A stretch of DNA of 64,000 nucleotides from UBA7916 sp036121365 (GCA_036121365.1 JAZAFR010000001.1:1-64000), one strand, 5' to 3'; counted from the stretch's first letter, positions 8,652 through 17,925 are shown. The notes: generated by a model from the letters alone, not told the origin. Numbers and translations are program-made.

Positions 8652-9848
8652 TTAACCATTCTCTGGAATACAAAAACTCATACCAACTCCAGTCTGGGGC
8701 ATTTGAACCGCTAACAGGACGGCTGCAATTATAGATAGAATGGGCATGAAGCTAGCCACCATTCCTAATGACCGCCCCCGAGTTGCAAAAAATCCATAAT
8801 TTTCTAACCCATTTTCTTTTTGCATCTCCCTTATCTTTTTCTCCCATTTCTCACGAATTTTTAAATCTTTAATTTCCTTGACCACCTCTAACAAATCATT
8901 GACTTCTAAATCTTTCAATACTTCCGTCAGCGCTGTCATTTCATGATTTTCTAATTCTTGCGAGCTGCCATGCATTTTCTCTAACGCTTCTAATACCGTT
9001 ATTTTATCTTTATTGACCAATCCATCCTCACCACTGAACTGGTCTATCATCAACATCGTATTGAACTTATCTTTCAAATCTTCAGCACTCAGTTGTGCGC
9101 TCACTTCTGAACTGGTAGTGATTTTTACAATCTTAGGTTCTTTCAAATTTTCTTTTTTGTCTCCATTCAGTTGATCTAAATCTCTTTTAAGCACCAATTT
9201 CTTCAAATTCTTACAACCTGAAAATGCCGCACTTCCAAAGTCTATACCGTCTCGTGTTGTGCATTTAACATGTTTCAAATCATAACAATCTTGAAACACC
9301 CCACTTCCTATATAGCAACAATTTTTGTCAAAAGTAAAACTTTCTATGCCTGATTCCGCAAACGCACCACTTCCCATTGTGCGAGCCTTGAGATTGATAA
9401 CACCTTTTAGCTTTTTACACCTTCTGAATGCCTCTTTGCCTATCCGAACTGGCTTTGTACCTTCTTGTATTTCCAAGTCCTCTAGATTTATGCAACCTGA
9501 AAATGCCATACAACCAATTTCTTCTAAACTATTAGGCATACCTACTTTTTTCAATTTTGGGCAATCTTCAAACGCCCTATTATCAATGTATTTTATCCCC
9601 TCTTGAAGCAACACCTCTTCTAATTGCTTACAACCTCTGAACGCTTCACTATATTTTTCCACACTACCAGAAATGATTATTTTACTTAGGCATTTCATGA
9701 TCTTAAATGAATCACACTCTATCTCTTCCACCCCGTTCGGAATAATAATCGTTGTTACTCCTTCAGGTACTTGTCTGAGAAATTCTGTGCTAACCTTTTT
9801 TACAACTGGCATTTCCCAAACTTCCTCTTCGACGAATCTTTTTATCAT
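8652..9848 (-). CDS. BspA-type leucine-rich-repeat protein with C-terminal membrane segment (LRR1)
   Basis: A LRR_5 (BspA/TpLRR-like) protein. The repeat hallmarks are visible from about residue 30 to 225: IPNGVEEIECDSF, AFRGCKQLEEVLL, AFEDCPKLKKVGMP, AFSGCINLEDLEI, AFRRCKKLKGV, VFQDCYDLKHV, AFSGCKNLKKLVL. A helical domain with FSGEDG follows (about 250-345), and a hydrophobic segment near the C-terminus (MVASFMPILSIIAAVLLAV). Such LRRs mediate protein binding and in bacteria are often linked to host contact. I start at ATG 9848, which has AAGGAGG six bases upstream; an in-frame GTG at 9854 overlaps that Shine-Dalgarno. It is paralogous to 12614-14074, sharing the WEMP motif, the LRR block and the FSGEDG domain. 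Confidence 0.85.
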   Translation of the reverse strand: MIKRFVEEEVWEMPVVKKVSTEFLRQVPEGVTTIIIPNGVEEIECDSFKIMKCLSKIIISGSVEKYSEAFRGCKQLEEVLLQEGIKYIDNRAFEDCPKLKKVGMPNSLEEIGCMAFSGCINLEDLEIQEGTKPVRIGKEAFRRCKKLKGVINLKARTMGSGAFAESGIESFTFDKNCCYIGSGVFQDCYDLKHVKCTTRDGIDFGSAAFSGCKNLKKLVLKRDLDQLNGDKKENLKEPKIVKITTSSEVSAQLSAEDLKDKFNTMLMIDQFSGEDGLVNKDKITVLEALEKMHGSSQELENHEMTALTEVLKDLEVNDLLEVVKEIKDLKIREKWEKKIREMQKENGLENYGFFATRGRSLGMVASFMPILSIIAAVLLAVQMPQTGVGMSFCIPENG

Positions 9849-9884
9849 AGTCACCTCCTTACTTAATTTATCTTAAAAAATACT

Positions 9885-10008
9885 CTCTCTATGATTATGA
9901 TACCAATACTTTTTCGCATGTACCCAAACCAGTACCCATTATGCTTTTTTGTTCTACAATGACCTCACTAAATAGACACCTGATAACAATGACTGCCACT
10001 ACACTCAC
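9885..10008 (+). pseudogene. Decayed copy of the dapD upstream region and first codons
   Basis: This stretch aligns, with about 60 to 65 percent identity by eye, to the region before dapD (about 11340-11480): the shared landmarks are CAATACT, CGCAT, CCCA, CTTTTTTG, CTACAATG and then ATGACTGYCACTACA. The ATG at 9989 is 141 bp from the LRR1 start; the real dapD ATG is 148 bp from the start of the LRR relic at 11313. Similarity is lost after about eight codons. A 77-codon plus-strand frame that continues from here does not resemble DapD and is probably not a gene. Confidence 0.55.
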
Positions 10009-10136
10009 CACTTATTCGGTCTTATCGTACTTGTTTGACTTTAACCCTGCAACCCCCTATCTGTCCTCATGCTTTTCTTCACAGCCCAATGATCAATATA
10101 CATGCCAGCTTTACCATCCTCACTATCTCTCAAACA

Positions 10137-11174
10137 TCAATACCCCCTATGCCTTTGATGATGCCAATATCTAGAACAATCTTCACTTGACATCTTCATT
10201 GCTTTATACCAATTGATCAAATCATTGACATCATTCCCCATATCTTGAACCGGCCAAGAGCTCTTTATGGCATCATGCATTGTTTCTGATATCTCATCGA
10301 TCCCAGCCTCTTGTAACATCTGTAAATATCTCACCATAAAATTTGAATTACCGTAATAATGCTGATAAATCTCCTTTACACTACGCTTCTTCCATTTTAG
10401 TACATCCTTTTTCCTCTTTTCCTGCTCATGATCATACGCTCTAGAAATGTACTGTAAGGCCTCTGCATTACCGACACCGGTCTTCACCGCTGCACGTACC
10501 ACAGGTGTTTTTTCTATGTCTGTCAAATACTTCACGCTATTTGAATCATTAGATACTGCTGCAACACGAAACCACTCCTCTTTCCTGATGCCCTTGGGAA
10601 CATATAGCATTGCGTCTTTCGGACCAATATTACTACACAATGCCAATAAACATAATGACTCTGATCGCATCATTTCTGGGACATACATTAGAACATCTCC
10701 CCCCCACTTCTGTGCCACCAGAGACAAAACACACATCTCCTCAGATATTAAGTTTTTTGGCACATACTTTAATACTCTGCCATTTCTATGTACAGCAATT
10801 GTGCACATCACTTTTGTTTTCATATTATCTGGGATAATTGCCAAAACCTCTCCAAGGCAACTCACTGCCAATATACACAACTCCTCTGTCATTTGATCGT
10901 ATGGCACCTGCTCTAATCGCCAAGGATCGTCCTTTATCATGCAAGATAAATCCATATCTTCATCCTCAGATACATTCTCGTATCTCCCTGAGCTTTGATT
11001 GACTCCACTACTCAGCCTGTCAGAATCTTGGCTTTCTTCTCTACCCTCCTGATTGTAACCACTGTTTTTTACCTCTGAGCTCTTTTCCCCTTCTCCTGAT
11101 GTACTCGTTGGTAATATTCGCTTATCTTGCTTGCCAAAGCACCCTTTCAAAAAATACATTACTATTCTATACAT
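10137..11174 (-). CDS. DUF4116-like repeat protein
   Basis: Residues about 85-240 carry repeats of about 24-27 residues with the pattern seen in DUF4116 proteins: helix, G or N-G, then LkYVPexl. Examples are NGRVLKYVPKNLISEEMC, GGDVLMYVPEMMRSESLC, DAMLYVPKGIRKEEWF and SVKYLTDIEKTP. The N-terminal 80 residues are polar and acidic, probably disordered; the C-terminal 100 residues are helical with no known motif. DUF4116 repeats are frequent in Legionella-like and other intracellular bacteria; a role in host interaction is inference. The gene lies between the two decayed module copies described elsewhere. The start ATG has no strong Shine-Dalgarno. Confidence 0.6.
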   Translation of the reverse strand: MYRIVMYFLKGCFGKQDKRILPTSTSGEGEKSSEVKNSGYNQEGREESQDSDRLSSGVNQSSGRYENVSEDEDMDLSCMIKDDPWRLEQVPYDQMTEELCILAVSCLGEVLAIIPDNMKTKVMCTIAVHRNGRVLKYVPKNLISEEMCVLSLVAQKWGGDVLMYVPEMMRSESLCLLALCSNIGPKDAMLYVPKGIRKEEWFRVAAVSNDSNSVKYLTDIEKTPVVRAAVKTGVGNAEALQYISRAYDHEQEKRKKDVLKWKKRSVKEIYQHYYGNSNFMVRYLQMLQEAGIDEISETMHDAIKSSWPVQDMGNDVNDLINWYKAMKMSSEDCSRYWHHQRHRGY

Positions 11175-11246
11175 TTTACACTTTTTACTTTAGTTATACT
11201 AAGTTTATCAGACTGTTACTAAAAAAACCATAGACACAGATCTTCA

Positions 11247-11313
11247 ATTCCCAGACTACTTCCGTGGTAACTGGTTGTTGACTTTCTTCTAGGCTTGCAT
11301 TTGTGCTTTTTAT
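11247..11313 (-). pseudogene. 5' relic of a third LRR gene
   Basis: Reading on the minus strand from 11313, the frame gives KSTNASLEESQQPVTTEVVW after the first codon, matching MKSTNAGSLEEVQQPVPTEV at the start of the LRR gene at 14074, with the start codon changed from ATG to ATA. Similarity stops at about 11247 (WELKIC instead of WEMPMP). The upstream promoter region is also conserved (11314-11394). This is a truncated, start-less gene fragment that lies between the DUF4116-like gene and dapD. Confidence 0.8.
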
Positions 11314-11342
11314 TATGTCTCCATAGTATATTTAATATCAAA

Positions 11343-11372
11343 AAAGTAGCATCTCTTTTTGACGAGTGTCAA
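11343..11372 (-). promoter_or_regulatory. Promoter of LRR relic with inverted repeat at -35
   Basis: On the minus strand TTGACA (11367-11372), 18-bp spacer, TACTTT (11343-11348) preceded by TGC. The -35 hexamer is part of the perfect inverted repeat TTGAC-ACTC-GTCAA (11359-11372), identical in the promoter of LRR2. It points at the relic and, beyond it, the DUF4116-like gene, which it could now drive. Confidence 0.5.
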
Positions 11373-11460
11373 TACTCTAACTCGCATCACCCAGATTGCT
11401 ACACATTTTGTCTTTTTTGCGCTACAATGGTCCTGAGTAAATATATATCTGAGCATACCA

Positions 11461-12300
11461 ATGACTGTCACTACAAACCCGACCCTAACACAATCTGAAA
11501 TACAACACGCCATGAGCATCATCAACGCAGCATTTGCATCCCCTCGAGAATCATGGAATACAGACACAGAAAAAACCATACACACTGCCATCTCTCTTCT
11601 TGATTCCGGCGCACTGCGCATCTCGCACTGTGTCGATGGCAAGTGGCAACACAATAGTTGGTTACAAAAAGCCATCCTGTGCTATTTCAAACTCACAAAC
11701 AATCGCAATAACCAAAATTCTTTTCTCCACTACAAAGATAAGATTGACAGCAAATTCTCCCACACACCCATCGATCAACTTGCCTGTCGAGTTGTTCCTC
11801 CCACCCATGTGCGCTATGGTGCGTATATAGGCGCTCAATGTGTTTTGATGCCTTCGTTCATCAATATTGGAGCCTATGTCGATGACCACAGTATGATTGA
11901 CACTTGGGCCACTGTCGGCTCATGTGCTCAAATCGGCAAACATGTACACATCTCTGGCGGTGTTGGTATTGGGGGAGTTTTAGAGCCTGTTCAAGCCTCT
12001 CCAACCATCATCGAGGATCATTGCTTTATCGGCGCAAGGTCTGAAATAGCAGAAGGCGTATTGGTTAAAAAAGGCGCGGTCATTGCTATGGGAACATTCA
12101 TCAGCCAAAGCACTAAAATATATGACCGTACCAATGGACAAATCTCTTATGGCACCATTCCAGAAAATGCAGTTGTTGTTCCCGGATCCCTACCCAGTAA
12201 AGATGGCTCTCATCAACTGAATGCTGCCATCATCGTCAAATATGCCGACCTTAAAACTCGAGAAAAAACTGGAGTCAATGAAATATTGCGTGATTTTTAA
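11461..12300 (+). CDS. dapD: Tetrahydrodipicolinate N-succinyltransferase DapD
   Basis: DapD transfers succinyl from succinyl-CoA to tetrahydrodipicolinate in the succinylase branch of diaminopimelate/lysine synthesis, supplying peptidoglycan. The 279-residue product (E. coli 274) has an N-terminal helical domain and, from about residue 115 to 225, a left-handed beta-helix of hexapeptide repeats (VRYGAYIGAQCVLMP, IGAYVDDHSMIDTWATVGS, GARSEIAEGVLVKKGAVIAMG). The C-terminus (PGSLPSKDG) is typical of the family. A TACAAT -10 box lies at 11423-11428 but a matching -35 is unclear. It is flanked on both sides by LRR-family sequence, suggesting that it was part of a duplicated block. Confidence 0.95.
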   Translation: MTVTTNPTLTQSEIQHAMSIINAAFASPRESWNTDTEKTIHTAISLLDSGALRISHCVDGKWQHNSWLQKAILCYFKLTNNRNNQNSFLHYKDKIDSKFSHTPIDQLACRVVPPTHVRYGAYIGAQCVLMPSFINIGAYVDDHSMIDTWATVGSCAQIGKHVHISGGVGIGGVLEPVQASPTIIEDHCFIGARSEIAEGVLVKKGAVIAMGTFISQSTKIYDRTNGQISYGTIPENAVVVPGSLPSKDGSHQLNAAIIVKYADLKTREKTGVNEILRDF

Positions 12301-12613
12301 ACACTTGAATGCTTATCTCTCACACTGCCTTGTGAAAATCTTTACGAGTATACGGATTGTTGTATTTTGCAGACAAATCTAACTCATTCAATGATCTTGA
12401 TATCTAGAGCGCATGTTCGTACTCATTGGCTAAACGCGTCAATCAATGTGGTTATACTTATGGCTATTGGCCTTCAGCTGATGATCATGATACCTATGAA
12501 TCCAAATTTTTTTAAATCTCATAACCAACGGACGCTATGCCTTTTCATCCACTTCCAGGCTTTTAAATCACTCATCATCTTGTAGCATTTTTATGTACAA
12601 TGATATCCCAGTT
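12301..12613. other. Intergenic region between convergent dapD and LRR2
   Basis: About 310 bases between the 3' ends of dapD and the LRR2 gene. A 72-codon plus-strand frame exists but shows no ribosome-binding site or family resemblance. I see no clear terminator hairpin. Confidence 0.5.
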
Positions 12614-14074
12614 TTAACTGATAGGGATTAAGCTAGATTTGGCCCCACCTTCCACTTCTAAATCTTTGTCAAATAGCCCCAATCCCAACCGGCACAAAGC
12701 TATGTCAAGGCCTGTCTTAGTCACTCCAGAGTCTGTTGTGGTCATTTCAGGACCTGGATTATTTGAATCCTTCATGGCCATACAAACGCTCATGAAATCA
12801 CATAGGGTTAAACTTTCATCATGAAAGCGTTTTAGCATCACTTCAATCTTTTTATTTAAGTCTTCATCTGCTTGCTGTGTGGGCATGTTAGATACTTCTG
12901 CGGCGCCTCTCAAATCACATGTGTGAGACAGTGGATCATCTCCTGCATCTTCCGTGACTTCTCTTAACCCATCTAGAAAACTGCCACACCATTGAACCCA
13001 ATCATTTTTTCTTTCTAAGCTTTTGATTTCTTTCACCACTTTTAATATATCTGGCAATGATAACTCTTTTGATGCTCTCATTAATTCAGATATTTTATTT
13101 TTTTTTGGGAATTGCCCTGTATGTATTCTCTCTAGCACTTTTAATAGCGGTATTTTTTCACTCTTAACTCGCCCGTCCTCTCCACTAAAACGGTCCGTTT
13201 CAAGCATCTTATTAAACTTATCTTTCAAATACTCACTACTTGCTTGTATGTGCACTTGAGAACCGGGTTGAATACCTATAAATTCACGCTCTTTCAATGC
13301 GGCTTGCTCATCTCCAGAAAATTGATCATAATCATCTGAAAGTACTAATAATTCCAAATTGTAACAGTGCGAAAACATTGATTGGCTATGATGCACTTTG
13401 TGTGGTGGCAATATCACTTTTGTTAAATTCTCACAACCTTCAAATGCAGAGACACCTACCCTACCCATTGTGGGCCAAAAGTAATTAATATAAAAGCTTT
13501 CTATGCCTGATCGTGTAAATGTACCAGAGCCTATCCAGTTGGTCTTTAGATTGCTTATGTCTTTTAGACTTTCACAACCCTCAAAGGCAAAATCGCACAT
13601 CGAATCCACCTTTAATTCAGTGCCTCCCGGTGTTTTTAGCGTTTCTAGGTTTTGGCAACCTTGAAATGCCCTGAGGCCTATCTCTTTTAAATTATTGTTG
13701 ATATTTACTTTTTTTAAGTTTCTACAGTTTTGAAACGCTTCATCATCAATGCGCTCCAGCCCTTTTTCAAGTATCACTTCTTCTAACGTCTGACAGTTTC
13801 TAAACGCACCAGCCCAACTGTCTCGAATGCAATTCTTTTTTATACTACCCGGAATAACCACTTTCTTGAAATGCGCCAATTCAGAAATATTGAATGCTCC
13901 ATCTTCTATCTTTTCCACTCCGTCTGGAATGATAATCGTTGTTGTTCCTTGTGGCGCTCGTTTGAGAACTTCTCTGTTGACCTCTTTCCCATCTGGCATT
14001 GGCATTTCCCAAACTACCTCCGTGGGAACTGGCTGTTGGACTTCTTCTAAACTGCCTGCATTTGTGCTTTTCAT
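12614..14074 (-). CDS. BspA-type leucine-rich-repeat protein (LRR2)
   Basis: 486 residues. LRR_5 repeats run from about residue 40 to 245 (IIIPDGVEKIEDGAF, AFRNCQTLEEVIL, AFQNCRNLKKVNI, AFQGCQNLETLKT, AFEGCESLKDI, AFEGCENLTKVIL), then the FSGEDG helical domain shared with LRR1 (about 275-370), then a C-terminal region of about 100 residues that replaces the membrane segment of LRR1. No signal peptide is seen. The start ATG has GGAG five bases upstream and a clear promoter. It is nearly identical to the relic at 11247-11313 over its first 23 codons and upstream region. A protein-binding role is expected for the fold; the partner is unknown. Confidence 0.85.
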   Translation of the reverse strand: MKSTNAGSLEEVQQPVPTEVVWEMPMPDGKEVNREVLKRAPQGTTTIIIPDGVEKIEDGAFNISELAHFKKVVIPGSIKKNCIRDSWAGAFRNCQTLEEVILEKGLERIDDEAFQNCRNLKKVNINNNLKEIGLRAFQGCQNLETLKTPGGTELKVDSMCDFAFEGCESLKDISNLKTNWIGSGTFTRSGIESFYINYFWPTMGRVGVSAFEGCENLTKVILPPHKVHHSQSMFSHCYNLELLVLSDDYDQFSGDEQAALKEREFIGIQPGSQVHIQASSEYLKDKFNKMLETDRFSGEDGRVKSEKIPLLKVLERIHTGQFPKKNKISELMRASKELSLPDILKVVKEIKSLERKNDWVQWCGSFLDGLREVTEDAGDDPLSHTCDLRGAAEVSNMPTQQADEDLNKKIEVMLKRFHDESLTLCDFMSVCMAMKDSNNPGPEMTTTDSGVTKTGLDIALCRLGLGLFDKDLEVEGGAKSSLIPIS

Positions 14075-14103
14075 TATGACTCCATAGTATATTTAATATC
14101 AAA

Positions 14104-14133
14104 AAAATAGCATCTTTCTTTGACGAGTGTCAA
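14104..14133 (-). promoter_or_regulatory. Promoter of LRR2 with inverted repeat at -35
   Basis: Minus strand TTGACA (14128-14133), 18-bp spacer, extended -10 TGC-TATTTT (TATTTT at 14104-14109). TTGAC-ACTC-GTCAA (14120-14133) overlaps the -35 as a perfect 5-bp inverted repeat, a possible operator. The same arrangement stands before the relic at 11313. Confidence 0.6.
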
Positions 14134-14260
14134 TACTTCAACTCTCACCAACTAGAAAGCTTAAACACCATCACCACACTTTTTTGATCATGATTTTAAC
14201 AAACTTCTTTGCAGGCATTGATTGAGCCATTACCCCTATACAATCAGATAGTCTTCAATA

Positions 14261-14289
14261 TTGACAGAATAAATATGGACTGCTAATAT
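14261..14289 (+). promoter_or_regulatory. Near-consensus sigma70 promoter
   Basis: TTGACA at 14261-14266, 17-bp spacer, TAATAT at 14284-14289 with TGC just upstream (extended -10). Transcription would start near 14296, about 20 bases before the ATG at 14316. Confidence 0.7.
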
Positions 14290-14315
14290 CCCCTCACTAT
14301 AAAATACCATCTACT

Positions 14316-16751
14316 ATGCCAGGCTCCCTGACACCCAAGAAAAAGAAAGCACCAGCAGCACACCCTGTACAAAGTTCACTTTATCAAAATATCCTTGCTG
14401 CGTGGACCGGTGGTGACCCTCGCTCTTTCTTGTCAAATATCCACCAAGTTCTTATTGGCCAGAGTGAACCTTTTCCAAAACAACAATTTGAACAACATCT
14501 ATCCTCTATTTTTTCATTTTTATCATCCAAACCTCTGAGTCCTGAAAATCAGCATATGCTACTGTGTGCTCTGTTAAAACTTTTTGATTTTCTTCCCTCT
14601 GTCGCGCCATATGATGACAAATACGCCTCCCCTTTTACTGAAGAATCAAATCAATTGAGTAAAATACTCACTGATATCATTGCCTCCTACGCGCAATTAA
14701 CAGGCCATCCCCTATCAACAGCAAAACTTGACGTCATATGCCTTTTTCATCCCATTTTCTCCCCTTTGATAAAAACCTTTGAACAAAACCTTTCTCAACA
14801 TGTAGCTCTTTTCGAAACATCATATATTTCAATGCTTGGCTCTACTTATACCTTTCACTTGCTCTATCATCACTTCTCAATTGAAGATTCTATTTGTATT
14901 TTTGAGTCAAATAAAGCACGTGACGACGCATTAAAACAAATTTCAAAACACCGATTTCATCTCAGAGTTCTGTTTAGAGAGCTGATTGAATCTTATCGTT
15001 CCATGTTTCAAATAATTGATAGTCAAGACTCTTCTTACATCCTTTTTAGAGAGTCTTTAGTATCACTGTGCAAACATTATTCTTCAATTGATCCTCTTGA
15101 AGCTTCTGCATATATTCACCAAATCGATGTCGTACCTGACTCAAGAAAAGTCTCAAATCATGAGTTGGATCTTTTTATTCTAGCAGTCTATCTGTGTATC
15201 AAAAACCCCAAGCCTCAGACCTTTGAAAAAGAGGCACCAGTAACGATCAAACAAGACATTTTAAAAGTTTTCCAGTTCCTGAAAAAACAGCATTCTAAAG
15301 TCATTGAAAAATTCTTTTGCCTACTTGCATATCATTTTGATCTTCTTACCTATGAATCCTTGATTCTCTCTAAAGATCCTATTTTTCATGTTGAGCTGCT
15401 CCATGCGATTTTGCAACTTGCCCAATCCCTGCCTCATCTTCAGATCTCACTCCTAGATACCCAAAAAGTTATTGGAGATATGGGCTTATTTTCTAAAAGT
15501 AAAACTGCACCTTCTTGTCTGTTAGACCACTATCACCTATCCATTCCTCAGATGCCAACTATTCGTCATGATATTGCATCTAATATTATCTGTGTCGAAA
15601 CCTCCGTTTTCATCTACATTTTGCTTGATGCTTTGATGTTCATGGTGAGACATCCATCCACTTCTTTATCCCCTTCCTTGGGAGGCGCCTTGATGGAACT
15701 CTTTGAACTTCTTGATAATCAATTGCATGCTAAACTGACTTACACTCTTGTTTTTTCAATGCATCAATACCTCTCTTATCTCACATTAAAACGTTTGAGT
15801 GGCTGTACTCAAGCAGAGGATGGCTCATCAAACCCGTTTTTAAGAAAGCAGATCAACCCTGATATCTTTGAACTCTTGTCCCGCTTCTCGTGTAAACTAC
15901 CAGCTGAATCCGAGCATTCACAAACACTACTTTCTCTGATTAAAAACTCTATGTTTCCAGATATAGAAAGTTTTCTCTGTAGTTTAGAAGATGATGATGA
16001 GTCAGATGACGATGAGACGCACTTCAGCCAACCCTGCATTGAACAAATTTTGTTCAACTTATGTACTCTAAACCTTTTTTCCATAGACCATCAGTCCCTG
16101 CTTACCCATTATCAGAAAGCGCTTAAGACCATCAAGACAGATTACACCGATACCATTGGTATTGCTATGGGTTTTTCTGAACCTCACTCTCTAATGATAG
16201 TGCTCATAGATGATCTCCTAAATTGTTATGCTTGCTTTTGTAAAATCTGTGATTTATCAACTCTAGAAAGTCAGACACATGGGTTGTGCAAAGACTTTTC
16301 ATCTTTTATTCGAGATAAAATCTGTGAGCCCGTTGTAAATATCACCAACGATGAACACTGGGTGAAATTCTATCTTAAACTACACGATAAACTTTTAAGA
16401 CATGATGATCCAATGTATTTACTCATGTTGTGCTACCAGCAGCAATTACAGACTGCACCTTCTACACAGTTATTTCAACTCATTGAAAATATCTGTTCTT
16501 CCTTGGACCGACGTCTCATAGATGAACAGGATCCCATTCACAACAATACAGACATCCAAGCGCTACATACATTTCTCAAACAATCTATCTCTAACACTCT
16601 ACCCAATCACCGATTCACACCCAAACAAACTGATAACTCTTCTGAACCTACTGGCAAACCCCCATTGCATGAGACAACACACTCTGCTGGTTCGTCTTCA
16701 TCTGCGACTAGACAGCGTAGCTCATATTCATCGCTTACCTTCTCAATATGA
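14316..16751 (+). CDS. Unknown 811-residue soluble protein
   Basis: Not recognised. It starts with a basic segment (TPKKKKAPAA), continues as a long, probably all-helical region rich in Leu, Phe, His and Cys without membrane segments, has an acidic patch EDDDESDDDE at about 557-566, and ends in a Ser/Thr-rich tail. The length, helical character and lack of any catalytic motif are compatible with a scaffold or secreted effector, but that is only inference. The transcript has a strong promoter and a leader of about 20 bases with no visible Shine-Dalgarno before ATG 14316. Confidence 0.75.
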   Translation: MPGSLTPKKKKAPAAHPVQSSLYQNILAAWTGGDPRSFLSNIHQVLIGQSEPFPKQQFEQHLSSIFSFLSSKPLSPENQHMLLCALLKLFDFLPSVAPYDDKYASPFTEESNQLSKILTDIIASYAQLTGHPLSTAKLDVICLFHPIFSPLIKTFEQNLSQHVALFETSYISMLGSTYTFHLLYHHFSIEDSICIFESNKARDDALKQISKHRFHLRVLFRELIESYRSMFQIIDSQDSSYILFRESLVSLCKHYSSIDPLEASAYIHQIDVVPDSRKVSNHELDLFILAVYLCIKNPKPQTFEKEAPVTIKQDILKVFQFLKKQHSKVIEKFFCLLAYHFDLLTYESLILSKDPIFHVELLHAILQLAQSLPHLQISLLDTQKVIGDMGLFSKSKTAPSCLLDHYHLSIPQMPTIRHDIASNIICVETSVFIYILLDALMFMVRHPSTSLSPSLGGALMELFELLDNQLHAKLTYTLVFSMHQYLSYLTLKRLSGCTQAEDGSSNPFLRKQINPDIFELLSRFSCKLPAESEHSQTLLSLIKNSMFPDIESFLCSLEDDDESDDDETHFSQPCIEQILFNLCTLNLFSIDHQSLLTHYQKALKTIKTDYTDTIGIAMGFSEPHSLMIVLIDDLLNCYACFCKICDLSTLESQTHGLCKDFSSFIRDKICEPVVNITNDEHWVKFYLKLHDKLLRHDDPMYLLMLCYQQQLQTAPSTQLFQLIENICSSLDRRLIDEQDPIHNNTDIQALHTFLKQSISNTLPNHRFTPKQTDNSSEPTGKPPLHETTHSAGSSSSATRQRSSYSSLTFSI

Positions 16752-16992
16752 CCCATTTCAATCATCATCTGAACATTCACTGATCAATATAAGCAAAGAA
16801 AAAAACTGGCACCAATGCCTAAAACCATGAGCTCCCCTCTGTGGACTTAGATAAAACAATTATCATATTATTTATATATTAAGGGTTGAGTCAGTTGTAT
16901 GAACTCGCATGGCACCTTCATAAACCACACTTTAATTCATCATTTATCCAATGGGATTCTGTTTTATCTAATGAAATCGCCAGTTTTCAATT

Positions 16993-17733
16993 TTAGGGTT
17001 TTGAACAAGGTTCGACTGCTTGTCCAGATCTGTCTCCTGAAGATTCCTCAAATAAGCTTGTACGAGATAAAGAAAGGTCCTCACGAGAAGCTTCACTAAC
17101 CATAATGCCAGAGGTTTGTTGCGATTCTAATGTCTTAGCCAACTCCACCATAGATTGCTCTAGCAACTTGACAAGCTCTGGGGAACTGGCTTCGCAACGC
17201 CCACTGTAAATCGCTTCGTTACCGTATAAGACACGCATTGAATGTTCGCAACGTTCACTGAAAATCTCTTTATTACTATGTATGAGCTGTATTGAATGAG
17301 CAAATTTTATTGGTTCATTTATGGCTACTTGTTTACCATAGCGTGCAGCCTCAAGTGTGTATTTATCCAAATTAGGTTGTTCAATATATTCAGATAGATC
17401 TTTAATTTTTTGTTTACGTCGTGAAATATGTTCGTATCCAATACCGCAGTGAAAGATGATACTTATCTGCGCATTATTTTTTTTGATTTGTTGCAAAAAG
17501 TGTGTAGCTTTTTGATTAAACTCTTCAATATTAAAAGTCTCAGGCAACTCGTCTATTCTGATTGACATAGATTCCGATACAAATTTAGATCGATCTGTTG
17601 GGTCGCTTGAGTTATGTTCTTCGTCGATCACCCCGATAACCCTTAAAATTGAAGACCTGTCCTTGAGTGAATTTGAATTTACTTGCTGTGTTTCAATGTA
17701 CATTTTGTTTATTCTTAAGTGGATATCACGCAT
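16993..17733 (-). CDS. Unknown 246-residue protein
   Basis: Not recognised. It is soluble and polar, with no signal peptide. A region at about 60-105 reads like an alternating beta/helix core (RIDELPETFNIEEFNQKA then NAQISIIFHCGIGY). The C-terminal 60 residues are Ser/Glu-rich and probably disordered. No partner is adjacent: it lies convergent to the 811-residue gene and divergent from accB. The ATG at 17733 has only a weak upstream purine stretch; ATG at residue 11 is an alternative start. Confidence 0.6.
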   Translation of the reverse strand: MRDIHLRINKMYIETQQVNSNSLKDRSSILRVIGVIDEEHNSSDPTDRSKFVSESMSIRIDELPETFNIEEFNQKATHFLQQIKKNNAQISIIFHCGIGYEHISRRKQKIKDLSEYIEQPNLDKYTLEAARYGKQVAINEPIKFAHSIQLIHSNKEIFSERCEHSMRVLYGNEAIYSGRCEASSPELVKLLEQSMVELAKTLESQQTSGIMVSEASREDLSLSRTSLFEESSGDRSGQAVEPCSKP

Positions 17734-17925
17734 TCTGCTTTAGACCTTAGACTTTAATTGACTCAATGTCAGTTTACTTTAAAAATACACTTTAGGCAAC
17801 TTATCAATTCTGCAGTATTGATCTGATCCATTAAAATCTATTACCACCCACTGAATGCCAAATGACTACTTTTGTTAAAGATTGCATTAAAATGCCATAA
17901 AATTTGGCCAAAATCATGTCTTCAC

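Noticed and set aside
9941..10174. 77-codon plus-strand frame
   Set aside because: It begins in the dapD-start relic and soon loses similarity; it also overlaps the 3' end of the DUF4116-like gene. More likely decay than a gene.
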